Below the pieces are notes generated by a model that made no database searches, was not told where the DNA came from, and worked only from the letters and a program-made list of their open reading frames with translations. Shown here one piece after another: positions 34,901 to 42,860 of a DNA stretch of 64,000 nt; position 1 is the stretch's first letter; the number at the start of each line of letters is the position of its first letter. Made by a program: the position numbers and the translations under genes. The stretch is from Capnocytophaga periodontitidis (GTDB lineage Bacteria > Bacteroidota > Bacteroidia > Flavobacteriales > Flavobacteriaceae). The stretch spans positions 1 through 64,000 of the forward strand of contig NZ_JAEFDB010000007.1 in NCBI RefSeq assembly GCF_016126015.1, in the 5' to 3' direction.

Positions 34901-37900
34901 ACTTCCGGAAGCATCTACATAGTCGTTATCCACTTTCATTTTTACGGCACGTGAGTTTACCACTACATTGAAAGTACAAGTAGCGGTATTTCCTGATGTA
35001 TCTTTAAATACATAGGTAACGGTGTGAGTACCTATATCGAATCGTTGTCCGCTTTGGTGTGACTGGCTCCAAGTACCGATACGGCAATCGTCGGTAGCCG
35101 TTACAACACCCCAAGTAGGTACACCATAGCAACGTCCGGAGATAGCTTCAACGGTGATAGTTCCAGTAGGGCAACCTGTAATTACTGGAGGGGTTGTATC
35201 TTTAGCGAACTGAACTGTAATAGAGGCTTCACCGTTGCGATTTACGCATAAGTTAGGGTCTTGCAATTTGTAACGCACGACATATTTAGTATCGCGGGTT
35301 ACGGTATCGGAGATTGTTTGAGCGAAGCCTAATTCGGTTTCGGTACCATCAGTTTCTATACGGAACCACTCGATATCGAAGAGCTGTGTAGAACCACCGA
35401 AGGTAAGATCGACTACGTCGCCGTTACAAGGGTTTGTAGAGCGGGCAACATAACTAATTCCTGGGGAGGTATAGCTATCGGTATTTACGAGGACTTCATC
35501 GGTATAGACGCCACAAGCGTGGGAAGTAGTAACTATATAGGTGCCATTGGCTACGTTTTTGAACACGTGGTTCGTAGCGGTGGAGGTAGCCCCGAAAGTT
35601 ACTGTTCCTACCTGAGCATTGGTAACTTTGTTCTTAAGAGTAAAGGTAAGAGGGTATCGGATATAGTTGGGGTTTTTAATACCAACTGCTACGATACCTG
35701 ATCCTGCACCAGCATTACAAGAGGTACCTACCACATCACGTTGGAGTTCTCCTGTTGGTTTTACAGTGAGATATACTCTACTTCTGTGCAAGGCTGTAGT
35801 ACCGTTCATTTGAGGGTCGGATGGGTTTATGATGTCAGGAGAGTTGATCATACTATAACCATTTATCACCCCATTAGGGTCGGTAAAGTTTTGCCAATTC
35901 ATTACTCCTGTATTTCCAGACTGGGCACTATCTTTCCACGTGCCTTGTTTCATACGCATATAGTAGAAACCTCTGGCTTCGAATAAGTAGTCTCCTTCAG
36001 GGAGGTTGTTAAAAGTATGATTGGGGTTTCTTGATCCAGCTACCACTATATCATAATTACCAGAGGGGCTTTTTCTATATAAGGTGTAGACAGCATCACG
36101 TATAGTTCCTATGGGAGAGGAACTTATGTCGTAAGTTATTTTTGAAGAGCCTGCACAACCTTGTTCTACTTTCACTTCATCTCTGTCGTACTGCATTGGG
36201 GTATCAAAATTGAAATCTTTGAAGGTAGTATTACCGCAGTTATCGGTAAGTGTAATGCGATAATTACCAGCAGGTAGGTCTCCAAATTGGAAGAGCCCGG
36301 TATTAGGAGGTGCTGTTTGAGGGTTGAGCAAAGTTCTTACGATAGGGAATGTATAAGTAACTGTACGCTGAGAGGTTTCGAAGGGCATAGAAGTGCGGAA
36401 ATTGTAGGTACGATTTCCTGTTCCAGCTCCTGGGTCGTCTAAGTAATCGATTGATACAGTTACGGGATAGTTAAAATGCTCGGGAGAAAGCCATTTACGT
36501 ACGGCTACAGTACCTTTGAACACCCCTTTATCTACCTCAATTAAATGGAATTGTTTTGCTATTTCATTGGGTTTAGCTTTTATTTCGACAATGCGTTTAG
36601 GCTCGTAGCAGAAAGAAGAACCATCTGCTTTTTTAGCTTTAAACTTGACCATATAGTAACCATCGGGCAATCCGGATAGGTCGGCATAGTTTTCGTTGAG
36701 CCAAATTACGTTTCCGCTTTCATTTGACCATTTAGAAGTATCGGTTTCGTCCATTTGATTGGTAGTATAAGCGTTATTCCAACCGGGGAAGCCTGTACCT
36801 ATAAATTTATATATTTCGTAATAATATCCTGCACCTGAGAAAGAAGCGTCAGGGTGCCATTTGCCTACTAAGCCGTTATACCAATAATAAGTGCCAAAAT
36901 TTAATGTTTTGGTAGGATCATCGGCATCAGGCAAACGGACGGAGCGCCAATAGTTATCGACGTATAAATATCTTTGAGTAGGGTCGGTACATAATTTTGA
37001 AGGGTTTACGTTCAAGTCTGAACGGTTTAGAGCTTCAATCACTTTTGAACCAGCATTATCTCTAAAAATAGCGTGATCAGTATAAGCTGGGCTACTTGCA
37101 GTATTGTTTATAACATTTAAGATACTTCCATCGAGTTTAAATTTTCTTTTAATAGGGTTTTTTCCTATATTTACTATTATTTCTACTATATCGTTTTCTT
37201 GAAACACATAAGGGGTAGTGAAAGATGAAGAATTAGCTATCTGAGCTCCACGCCAGGCCATATCAAAAGTAGAGGCTATGGGATAGGAAGCAATGAAATT
37301 TCCTGCTGAATCGTAACGTTTTACGAATACAGCATTAGAAGTTTTTATTTGATTTTGGAAGTTAGAAAGTGTTACATTATCTTTACGAAGCAACTGAAAA
37401 GAAAGACCTATCTTACAGTTTTCATTCATTCGTATGCCTGAATTAAGGAAATTGAGTTCTAAATCTAAGCAGGCTAAAGAGAGAGAGGGTTGGAGTATGG
37501 TGATATTGGTTTTATTGGTATCTCCACAGTTAGGGACTCCTCCGGCTAAATCTTCTACAGAGAGTTCATAGTCACTACCGACAGTGATAGGGTGAGTTGC
37601 TCCTCCTTGAATAGTAATAGGTAGAGACTGAGAAGCGGTAGTTTTGGTATGGTTACCACTATATATTAAGGTGCCCCCTTTGGTGAGTTTTACTACAAAA
37701 GGGCCTTTGGCGCCGGGCTGGATAGTAAAAGCGACACTTCCATCATTACCTGCACCGGTACAGCTTGGGGGGTTAGATTTTAGAGTATTTGCTACAAATA
37801 GGGGTGGTACATAGGTAGAAGTAATGGTTATCACCTTTGGATTTGTAGATTTTTTATTAGTAGCTACTTCTATCATAGTAACGGTATAGATACCGGCTTT

Positions 37901-38170
37901 GAGAGTAGTAAATTCGTAGCTATCTTTACCTGTTACACCTATTTCGAGAGGCCAGGTACGACCTGTTGGGTCGTTAGGGATATCCAACTTCACTTGCAAC
38001 TTAGTGCCTGTAGGCCCCATACCTACAGGTATGGACACTTTTATTTTACCATCAGAACTACATTGGCCATTTTCACCAATGGCTGAGAAGTTGTTTAAGT
38101 TCAATGCTTGGGCACTGAGCCCACCCATTGCCATAAGTAGTAAGAAAATTGTTAGAAAAAACTTTTTCAT
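25967..38170 (-). CDS. giant SprB-like adhesin with type IX (type B) sorting domain
   Basis: About 4067 residues. A signal peptide (MKKFFLTIFLLLMAMGGLSA) set the start, since 21 codons upstream lie over the promoter. Nearly all the rest is a chain of beta repeats of 75-100 residues, each with a cysteine near its start, phrases like GGTAPYKFTL, and endings like YTITVTDANGC, as in SprB. Near 985-1075 is a HYR domain (DTTPPVITGCPTGTITVEAI), then a DUF11-like segment. About 1855-2050 looks like a jelly-roll or MAM-type domain. The last 85 residues (IPNFFTPNGDGVYDTWAPMH, then IFDRFGRRL) are the type B sorting domain. It should be secreted through T9SS and displayed as a gliding or attachment adhesin. 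No PorP/SprF partner gene is adjacent. Confidence 0.9.
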   Translation of the reverse strand: MKKFFLTIFLLLMAMGGLSAQALNLNNFSAIGENGQCSSDGKIKVSIPVGMGPTGTKLQVKLDIPNDPTGRTWPLEIGVTGKDSYEFTTLKAGIYTVTMIEVATNKKSTNPKVITITSTYVPPLFVANTLKSNPPSCTGAGNDGSVAFTIQPGAKGPFVVKLTKGGTLIYSGNHTKTTASQSLPITIQGGATHPITVGSDYELSVEDLAGGVPNCGDTNKTNITILQPSLSLACLDLELNFLNSGIRMNENCKIGLSFQLLRKDNVTLSNFQNQIKTSNAVFVKRYDSAGNFIASYPIASTFDMAWRGAQIANSSSFTTPYVFQENDIVEIIVNIGKNPIKRKFKLDGSILNVINNTASSPAYTDHAIFRDNAGSKVIEALNRSDLNVNPSKLCTDPTQRYLYVDNYWRSVRLPDADDPTKTLNFGTYYWYNGLVGKWHPDASFSGAGYYYEIYKFIGTGFPGWNNAYTTNQMDETDTSKWSNESGNVIWLNENYADLSGLPDGYYMVKFKAKKADGSSFCYEPKRIVEIKAKPNEIAKQFHLIEVDKGVFKGTVAVRKWLSPEHFNYPVTVSIDYLDDPGAGTGNRTYNFRTSMPFETSQRTVTYTFPIVRTLLNPQTAPPNTGLFQFGDLPAGNYRITLTDNCGNTTFKDFNFDTPMQYDRDEVKVEQGCAGSSKITYDISSSPIGTIRDAVYTLYRKSPSGNYDIVVAGSRNPNHTFNNLPEGDYLFEARGFYYMRMKQGTWKDSAQSGNTGVMNWQNFTDPNGVINGYSMINSPDIINPSDPQMNGTTALHRSRVYLTVKPTGELQRDVVGTSCNAGAGSGIVAVGIKNPNYIRYPLTFTLKNKVTNAQVGTVTFGATSTATNHVFKNVANGTYIVTTSHACGVYTDEVLVNTDSYTSPGISYVARSTNPCNGDVVDLTFGGSTQLFDIEWFRIETDGTETELGFAQTISDTVTRDTKYVVRYKLQDPNLCVNRNGEASITVQFAKDTTPPVITGCPTGTITVEAISGRCYGVPTWGVVTATDDCRIGTWSQSHQSGQRFDIGTHTVTYVFKDTSGNTATCTFNVVVNSRAVKMKVDNDYVDASGSPINRELGLTETFYYRLRYKNEGTANVATATLQITLPNHPNITIGTPDFSKAKQTIYHPTVVASTANTFTIDIPKQTLTPGANERTILIPITLNGDCTQIGKPCMNLLTSTYSFTYVGGLTGCTIPEQIATGSKTIAISTQNCMRNELACSNGSGISTFRIQAIPGFLEYKWYKNNILQPNPNNDSFFDATQTATYKVEKIAVCGGVTYTTTEIIQLQTPEDLADPIKPQSNGGDLCADNNIWVSHFILCNQPSRNIVVNFKNSNFVWQKLKPGSNPTSLNCPNVDDAAWEDVHSNRTFVANAQGHFRLKVTNPEGCDAKFYFDVFTNSLNGRILDHGDITNYQQGYIHVQMATAGITYKYVLKDAFGNVVNQNGQPFVNTTQLEYRVPVTTPGTYTVEITSPALPDSCKLVLTQEIKKVTTLSAKAIAKAWKGCNLRSMRFEATGGKNPYQFAIWSIDGIVQNGYSDYASVPASAFISTIPVGSSFVESDIHIDQPGKYIFIAKDDTGAYALTPEVEIYPESFLGYTIKTRDILCGFADNTGQISVTYNTIQNVKTTLYKFDNFGGKTYIDENGTGFFDNLTAGKYEIEIKIKMGSSASATCTYRNPNIVINSIESTLRAYAGVIEDISCDTATPSQYKVRVNNVSGGTGTGYEYSTNNVTYSTNPVLMVGSTASVVYVRDSNKCTLEIPITIRPIVPPTVTATTVSYDCEGKGTFTVTANPAGNYEYRIIKDDGTLSETRTSNVFTLPPGVYSIEAIYTPATATGTTPNILFKEDFGKGNDTCDSQSVFITCAAGATTLGDNQYMITRQVPTGGTNWVTTPPSDASGVTDGRYLAINGTSPDNDNGVIYRHTIKDIVPNTELKVAMQLFNLLPPTFVGGANPNILVRLYTPGNPAIGVQRSLGELQRMAAWEQKEITFPDTDITFNTAVLEIRNTAAASTIGSDLAIDDIVISQPTKLCAVRAESISVKVDNNRAFTVQATAYDEKCGKDDGSIYLIVNNPAGNSVQYHVAGATVWTPLTLTPLTATQGVATITALSAVNNGTLFVRRTSDHNCETSVDYTIKKPIPLTVTATITAPVTCLNTFASVRFTGDGGAKPYKNFSFSPITGTTPAANKGAVNNEADFNLSKGTYLIQVEDKNGCTTTATLEVPDVKPLQVEVVDLEPCFRGNNTGRLQLKVLNGNGEYKFSKDGGATFENGSVAGGTSHIFENLTAGQYNFVIKDGADCQTNTTYTIENPLRIQVTAVNALSCVANSEAEYKITYTGGRVGTREFLWSHSPTTGFTTAVGTGMTLSQSANVYTFKTKVEGDYYFRVRYLMPNGDYCNVTSDKQVVKVVLPSFTVSPTVEDVSCAGANTGKIHINPASVTGGVPPYTLLVDDGLTTQSHPVADITGLQPGTYTITIQDAISCKSIPVGFTVSQVTAMVATVTHTPIRCASSGTQLAIAEAVVTKGGTAPYKFTLVKNGVDVQTQNNVTQNTIVPYNNLDIGNYQIVIEDAKGCKYTHNFVVNSEANGLDVRPTGVTGCAGNSGEVAISVYDKSGGVIQDGQYIAVYHEGMQIPYGATGGVKPMPDGHTWYRGGAVVSTTLSDGTVVQASTHTFTGLVPGVTYTFIVYDANTQCTFTKEANIHVPTQSNLKITINGTASTTCADANDGKVFVNLKNWSAGTTLLTYRVYRYIPSLIPGLLDPTIGPVGGNIPVSGTETDVTITGVPAGRYFILFTDGNNCTMGSKEFTIGKSTSLLTATATVTKLANCKQPANVGLGRIAVEAAGGTAPYQYYYHNLATPAPTGNALDNALANSIDRVAKDVPSGNWQIFIKDANGCLTNTTVVVGMDPQPSIASVTVLDACSDNADYPISVLFNTVGIGQNQYKIDGITNWQNITVATQTTLPIRLAPNASPYTISFRDANGCETSTTFRVNEMINYKASHTPMYCGGSATTTISVTNITGGSGSYKIGLYRIVDKGTPNERAVTIVSPGTAVPGTSYSVPTGYGIGAYRIHIYDATTFGTSAECAKIMDFNVVAPEVPQLEILSVSTPTCANETATIRVKATPVGIAPYTFNIVDKTTGLTPAGVTSITNVNYITFIGVPSGPKITGGIDYYISAQSVYSCTATITVNVTSPDVVTVTTGALTKEEYQCTLDDEGYLTGESTNPKLHFDITGVSGGTGKYTRVEFKTASGTLVNQQQIEDGITKYTYTLPNYLTAATSYYAEVYDTNGCSASTTVETISPTLIMSNLIVNQTQTKTCVQNEVLSITLTTTTVYSNEPIEYSIIKVGWPGTVGSPVILNSLSWSATIADPGNYIIKAKNMVTNCEITANYSVLEPNTLLLEAKDPKRITCKGGTGEITLELTDTRLSDGDQVANGFNYVITPLPTGTPIPGPFSPSGTIVHTGLPAGHYKVEATSPITGCSAVATFELVEAAEPITVLAKETRSVTCDNNRGEILVTVSGGWAPYTVNIQGGATTKQKNITLDGDSVLFKELGATGTPGGSLTYNITITDAWGCNVASGTTSVTLLDPDPIAAVVTVTQHPTCVGSVDGVITVSGTVTGGSGNFYYTLLNEGTGEVLGPQRNEPKFDRLSPGFYTYEIMDTWGCNLTKQQLEVIEPKPIKVSIVSATSELQVCYGDIDGSIDFTVEGGRPPYTIKVLNKYTNSPHLLLTSVTPTTNPFRDTGLGAGEWRIEVTDSSPNGGCTMSPTYEFTVDSAPDLRVDLEVISSCKNNSPYTQLQVRFKDQVDVNKVTYRLNGTGTPKNFVERGNGVNVWYISPPDLNTNIQTQTIELIYTNIHSITQTSKTCSITLANAFEVKKVEKLKLTRTPTTVVNTLQVEGKDGVKPYRYVFNGQDYDTNNVYELKITDPDYVDPISGKTKKKVEVQVIDASGCIASDTIYEEYFDVMIPNFFTPNGDGVYDTWAPMHVEKYPFLRATIFDRFGRRLKVLRAGEAWDGKYEGRDMPTGDYWYIVELTDEFDTRIFNGNFTLYR

Positions 38171-38222
38171 AATGCTATAAATGCTATTTTGAAACGATAG
38201 TACACAACGGTACTTTAATGCA

Positions 38223-38253
38223 CAAAAGTACACATTTCCAACGAAACTGCAAA
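38223..38253 (-). promoter_or_regulatory. promoter of the adhesin gene
   Basis: Minus-strand TTTG, 19 bases, TACTTTTG: full consensus, 52 bases before the start codon. Confidence 0.75.
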
Positions 38254-38462
38254 ATCTATTTTTGTTAAATGTTAAAACTAATAGGGTGTTTATAAGGGGC
38301 TACCTTTATTTAATTAATGCAGCAACAATTATACAACTGTATCATTTATAAACAAATAGCATATAATTAAACTTTCTTACACAGGGTTATCAGCAGTTGT
38401 TTATATTTTATATTTTAACTTTTTGTATACAAAAATTTAACAGTTTGGAGATAGCCCCCGAA

Positions 38463-38475
38463 CCCCCGAAGGGGG
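38463..38475. repeat. CCCCC-GAA-GGGGG hairpin
   Basis: A GC-only stem in otherwise AT-rich DNA, preceded by another CCCCCG and followed by a run of G. It looks like an intergenic palindromic repeat. Confidence 0.5.
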
Positions 38476-38519
38476 ACAAGATGCAAGTGGGGGGGATAAA
38501 GGGAATGTGTCAAAAATAA

Positions 38520-38567
38520 CCTTTGCCAAAGTTTTGATAGCTTTTATGCTATAAACTTTGGCAAAGG
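38520..38567. repeat. 20-bp-stem inverted repeat after the PUL
   Basis: CCTTTGCCAAAGTTT and AAACTTTGGCAAAGG form the outer stem, ATAGC/GCTAT the inner stem, with a 2-nt bulge and TTTTAT loop. Each outer arm is itself a CTTTG-N-CAAAG palindrome. Lying 33 bases past the last PUL stop codon, it may stabilise or end that transcript. Confidence 0.8.
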
Positions 38568-38599
38568 GTGTGAATCACACGGGCAATTTTTAGATGGTG

Positions 38600-39982
38600 T
38601 TATTCTTCGTAGAATTGAATATCAGTTATACCCATCCAATGAGAGGTTGCATCATCTTTATTGACAAAATTACCTAACGCTAAGCGGATAAGAGGAACTG
38701 AGTTTTTGAATGTGATAATGAAATCACCTTTTCCACTATATGTAGCAGATCCTTGTATTTGTTCATTTCCTTGAGACAGACCAGCATACAATGAAAGAGC
38801 TTTCATTTCATTACCTTGACGAGTTTTTATAACGACCGTTTTTATATTTCTTACTTTAGGAAAAGTAAAATATACAAACGCACCTTCTTTAACATATCCT
38901 AAAGAAGAAAGATCGTCGTCTATCATATCACCTAAGTAATAAACAGTTCCATAATATGATATACGGATACCTTTTCTATTTAATTTTGTACCTAATTCTT
39001 TAGAAGCGACTTCTACGTTATCATTAGAAGCAACTAATTCTTTTACGTTTAGATTTACAACAACTCCGTTGTTTGACAATTCTTGCTCAACTCCTGAAGC
39101 ATCTTTTACTATATATTTAAGAGGTAATACATATTCTCCTTTAGCTGTGATGTTTGATGCATCTAAGTTGAATGAGAGGTCTTTGCTTATAGCGTCAAAG
39201 CTTTCTTCAGGCAATGTACCTTCTACTCCGTTAGGAGCTAACTTTTTGCTCCCTAAAGAAGGATTGGTATTGCGTACCAGAGCTACAGTAAGTCCTGAAG
39301 GTAATTCGTAACTACTCTTTACTGTAAAAGTTACTTTTTTATCGTTATCTCCAATATAGGTTGTACCATTATAATAACCTAACAATTTAGGTACTTCTCG
39401 AGTTACCGCAGTGATTTTTATTTCTTCAGGGAAGACTTTTAGTACAAATACATCTTTTCCTTTAGGAAGTGTAAGACCGCTATCAGTTACTTTTAAGGCA
39501 TAAGGCAAAATAACTTTTTTGTTAAAATTAGAGTTATTGCTAATAGTAAGCGTGAAAGTAACAGAAGTTTCACCTTTGCTAAGGGTTTTGGTAGCTTCGC
39601 TCAATTGAACAAGGTTAGCATCACCTAATTCAAAGCCTGAATAATTAGCTTTTACTTTGTTGTAAGCTGATGCATCGTAAGCAAATGATACTTGAATATC
39701 CTTATCATAAGGTTTGTCAAGCAGTTTTACTTCTACTTCTTTGGTATAATTTCTATTAATAGTTACATTACCAAAAGAGAGCATTGGCAGATCGGCAACC
39801 GTGGGTCTGAGATAAATATAGTTGAGACGAGGGTCATACCCTAATTGGGTACGAATATCGTTGTCTTCTATTTTTTTATCGATTTCCCAAGTAGTGCTAT
39901 CGTTTTTTTCGACAGTAATCTCGTCTTTTTTACAAGATACTAATAGAGAAAAACAACTTAGTGCTATTATAAATTTTTTCAT
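38600..39982 (-). CDS. DUF1735 (BT_3987-type) surface lipoprotein, copy 1
   Basis: A 460-residue lipoprotein (MKKFIIALSCFSLLVSC, lipidated Cys then KKDE). It has a DUF1735 domain (about 40-170) and a second beta domain. The C-terminal 130 residues end in LGNFVNKDDATSHWMGITDI, resembling a discoidin-like carbohydrate-binding fold. The acidic KKDE after Cys fits the lipoprotein export signal known from Capnocytophaga, so it is probably displayed on the cell surface. Such proteins bind or process glycans beside SusD in PULs. It is the last gene of the operon and a paralogue of the next two; about 23 of 33 N-terminal residues match them. Confidence 0.85.
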   Translation of the reverse strand: MKKFIIALSCFSLLVSCKKDEITVEKNDSTTWEIDKKIEDNDIRTQLGYDPRLNYIYLRPTVADLPMLSFGNVTINRNYTKEVEVKLLDKPYDKDIQVSFAYDASAYNKVKANYSGFELGDANLVQLSEATKTLSKGETSVTFTLTISNNSNFNKKVILPYALKVTDSGLTLPKGKDVFVLKVFPEEIKITAVTREVPKLLGYYNGTTYIGDNDKKVTFTVKSSYELPSGLTVALVRNTNPSLGSKKLAPNGVEGTLPEESFDAISKDLSFNLDASNITAKGEYVLPLKYIVKDASGVEQELSNNGVVVNLNVKELVASNDNVEVASKELGTKLNRKGIRISYYGTVYYLGDMIDDDLSSLGYVKEGAFVYFTFPKVRNIKTVVIKTRQGNEMKALSLYAGLSQGNEQIQGSATYSGKGDFIITFKNSVPLIRLALGNFVNKDDATSHWMGITDIQFYEE

Positions 39983-39995
39983 AATGGTGTATTAA

Positions 39996-41396
39996 TTATT
40001 GTTCATAGAACTCTACTTCATAAATTTTAAACTGATTTTCTTCTTTATCGTTTCCAAACTGTGCAAGATAAATATCGGCTATGGTTATTGCTTTTTTAAA
40101 AGTAATTACATACCAATTAGTTGAAGCATTGAATGTGAGATATCCTAACACTTGCTCATCAGCACCTGTATATACTACCATAGTTTTAATAGGCGAACTT
40201 GCGTCTACCTTTAAGCGAATTGTTTTTAATTTTTTATTTTCACCAAAGGTAAAGCCTAATTTTTCAGGTAAGTAATCGGCTGAAGCAAAGCGAGCAAAAG
40301 TAGTTTCATCACCATCTAACATATTACCAAATCCTTCTTTATCAAAATTAAAAAATTGTTGAAAATCACCTGTAACTCCTGTAATTTTATTTCCAGAAGG
40401 AATTGTTAAACTATTAGATGTTTCTATATTATTTTTAGGATAAACCAATTGGGTTGTAATAAACACTTTAGGTTTAATATTTGCTAAAGTATGTACACCT
40501 CCATTAGCATCATAAGCTACTAATTTGAGAGGAATTGTGTACCTTCCTACTCTTCCTATTAGATTTAGATTATTAAATTTAAAAGTAAATTTTGCAGTTG
40601 TTAGATTTTTAAAAGGTACTTTCTCAATAGTAGTTTCAGTTCCTATTGGTGCAAGATCTCTTGAAGTATAAGCCTCATCACGTATTAATCCTAATGATAT
40701 ATCTTCAGAAATTTTAGTATCACTTTTGATAGTAAATGTCATATCTTTAAAATCAACAGAAAGGGCATCGGTTGCAGCATCGAGGGTTACTACTCTATTG
40801 AGAGATGGAGAATCGATTGTAATAAGTGCTTCTTTTGGAAAAACTTTCACTACAAAAATATCACTACCTTTTAATATTTTAGCTTTATCTCCTTCAATTT
40901 TCAATTTAAATGGGAGAATTACTTTTTTATTAAAATCTTTATCGTTTAAAGTTGTGAATTCAAATTTAGCTACATTACCTCCTTTAGGAACAAAGATTTC
41001 ACTTTGGGTAAGTTGGACTAAATTAGGAGTTCCTAACTCATAACCACTGTAGTTTTCTCTTATTTTTTCATAAGAAGCAGCATCGTATACTAATGATATT
41101 TTAGTATCTTGGGTAGTTTTTTGAGTTAGTCTCAATTCAGCTACAGCTGTATTTATACCTTTAACAGTAAGATCTGCAAAAGAAAACATTGGCAAATCAG
41201 CTTCTGTTTTATAGAAATATGCCTGTTGTTCACGAGGGTCATAGCCAATACGTGTACGGATATCATCATCGACTATACTCTTATCGATTTCCCAAGTAGT
41301 GCTATCGTTTTTCTGAATAGAAATATCTTCTTTACCGCAGGAAAGTAATATTCCAGCGATAAAGAAGATTATAGTTTTCTTTAGCTTTTTGTACAT
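39996..41396 (-). CDS. DUF1735 surface lipoprotein, copy 2
   Basis: A 466-residue lipoprotein; the lipidated Cys follows ILLS and is followed by GKEDISIQKNDSTTWEID. It has the same layout as its neighbours: DUF1735 domain, a middle beta domain (TLDAATDALSVDFKDMTFTI), and a C-terminal domain ending in KAITIADIYLAQFGND. From the second residue after the Cys, 33 consecutive residues are identical to copy 3, although the rest has diverged strongly. It is probably a surface glycan-binding protein of the PUL. Fourteen to nineteen bases separate it from its neighbours. Confidence 0.85.
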   Translation of the reverse strand: MYKKLKKTIIFFIAGILLSCGKEDISIQKNDSTTWEIDKSIVDDDIRTRIGYDPREQQAYFYKTEADLPMFSFADLTVKGINTAVAELRLTQKTTQDTKISLVYDAASYEKIRENYSGYELGTPNLVQLTQSEIFVPKGGNVAKFEFTTLNDKDFNKKVILPFKLKIEGDKAKILKGSDIFVVKVFPKEALITIDSPSLNRVVTLDAATDALSVDFKDMTFTIKSDTKISEDISLGLIRDEAYTSRDLAPIGTETTIEKVPFKNLTTAKFTFKFNNLNLIGRVGRYTIPLKLVAYDANGGVHTLANIKPKVFITTQLVYPKNNIETSNSLTIPSGNKITGVTGDFQQFFNFDKEGFGNMLDGDETTFARFASADYLPEKLGFTFGENKKLKTIRLKVDASSPIKTMVVYTGADEQVLGYLTFNASTNWYVITFKKAITIADIYLAQFGNDKEENQFKIYEVEFYEQ

Positions 41397-41414
41397 TTGT
41401 GAAAATGTTTTTTA

Positions 41415-42815
41415 TTAGAAAAACTCCATTTCGTGGATGTCAATATATTGGTCGTCAGCGTTTCTGAAATATGCTAAATATAATTCAGTTACTTTGATAG
41501 GCTTTTTGAACTTGATATACAAGACTCTTGGTTTACTACCTGTAGAGGTATAAGTAGCTTGAAGTTTATAAGCACCTTCTTTTTGTGCATATATACTCAT
41601 AGAACCTATTCTTTTGTTTGGCGTATTTTGAGTTATCTTGATACCATTGATCAATGTTTTTTCGTCAAAAGCTACTAATACATAAGGAGAATCCTCACTA
41701 TTCTCATCAATGGAAGTGTCTATCCACCAAGGATTTCCATAAGCATTACCATCGTGCATTTTCTCGATATGGTCGGGCTTATAATTGGTTTCAAAGCTAT
41801 AATTATTTGCATTGATCAAAGCTCCTGAATAGGAACTAAGTATTTCTATTTCATTAGTATTTGGCACATCTTCATCGCCTACTTCAATAGTTACTAATAT
41901 AGGAGTATCAAGCACTTGATGGGCTGTACCTGAAGTGTTGTAAGCCATTAATTTTAAAGGTAATACATATTTTCCTTTAGCTGTAAGGCTCTCTACATTT
42001 TGCAGTGTAAATGAAATAGTACCTGTAGTTTTATCTTTGAAATTGACTTTATTGATAGTCCCAATAATATTATCAGGGGCTAAGGTTTTGCCAGCTGCCA
42101 AGCTATTATCTCTTACCAAACCTAAGGAAATATCAGTTCCAATAAGGTCGGAAGGGGTTACCGTTACACTTACATTTTTGTTACTCATCACAGCTTTACC
42201 ATTTTCTAAGACTGCACTTTTAGTTATGGCTTTATTAGCTACATCAAAAGTAATAGTTTTAGGGTAGATTCTCACTACAAAACTATCTTTACCTTCGAGT
42301 GTTTTCACTAAATTGTTGTTAGCTACTTTTACGGCGAATGGAAGAATTAGTTTTTTGTTGAAATTAGCTTGATTAGCTACTTTGAGTTCAAAAGTAGTGG
42401 TAGTGGTTCCTGCTGTAATTATTTTTTCAGCAGAGGTAATTTGCGCCAAAGAAGCTGCTCCTAATTCATATTCGGAATAATTGGCTTTTAGTTTCTCAAA
42501 TAGAGTTGCATCGTATACTAAAGAAACTTTTACATCTTGTTCGGACGCGCGAGAAAGTTTTACTTCTAAGGAACGGGTGTTTTGCCCTGTGAGTGTAAAA
42601 CCTTCTAAGCTGAGCATGGGCACTACTACTTCAGAAGTAGTAGGGTAAGCATATTGATAACGAGGGTCGTATCCGATACGTGTACGAATATCGTCATCGA
42701 CTATACTCTTATCGATTTCCCAAGTAGTGCTATCGTTCTTCTGAATGCTAATATCCTCTTTTTTACAAGCGTTTAAAGCAGTTAAACAGAAGGCGAGCAT
42801 AAATATTTTTTTCAT
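41415..42815 (-). CDS. DUF1735 surface lipoprotein, copy 3
   Basis: A 466-residue lipoprotein (MKKIFMLAFCLTALNAC, then KKED). The start was placed here because 25 upstream codons fall in an intergenic palindromic repeat and add no signal sequence. The domain order is as in copies 1 and 2, with a C-terminal discoidin-like domain (KPIKVTELYLAYFRNADDQY). It carries the same frozen 33-residue N-terminus as copy 2. It is the first of three tandem paralogues, separated from the LamG-type gene by a 135-bp gap filled with repeats, the only sizeable gap inside the PUL. Confidence 0.85.
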   Translation of the reverse strand: MKKIFMLAFCLTALNACKKEDISIQKNDSTTWEIDKSIVDDDIRTRIGYDPRYQYAYPTTSEVVVPMLSLEGFTLTGQNTRSLEVKLSRASEQDVKVSLVYDATLFEKLKANYSEYELGAASLAQITSAEKIITAGTTTTTFELKVANQANFNKKLILPFAVKVANNNLVKTLEGKDSFVVRIYPKTITFDVANKAITKSAVLENGKAVMSNKNVSVTVTPSDLIGTDISLGLVRDNSLAAGKTLAPDNIIGTINKVNFKDKTTGTISFTLQNVESLTAKGKYVLPLKLMAYNTSGTAHQVLDTPILVTIEVGDEDVPNTNEIEILSSYSGALINANNYSFETNYKPDHIEKMHDGNAYGNPWWIDTSIDENSEDSPYVLVAFDEKTLINGIKITQNTPNKRIGSMSIYAQKEGAYKLQATYTSTGSKPRVLYIKFKKPIKVTELYLAYFRNADDQYIDIHEMEFF

Positions 42816-42860
42816 TGTAATTGCCTTTTTAAGGGGTGTTTGAAAAGTTTTATTTTGTAA

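Larger units (their letters stand above)
38254..38599. other. gap between PUL end and adhesin promoter
   Basis: No reading frame is supported. It holds AT-rich DNA, a GC-rich CCCCC-GAA-GGGGG hairpin at 38463-38475, a G run just after, and the large inverted repeat at 38520-38567. Confidence 0.7.

Noticed and set aside
26288-36000. Many open frames of 60-124 codons on the plus strand opposite the adhesin gene
   Set aside because: They are antisense shadows of a very long repeat-rich gene. None has a recognisable domain, a promoter or independent structure.
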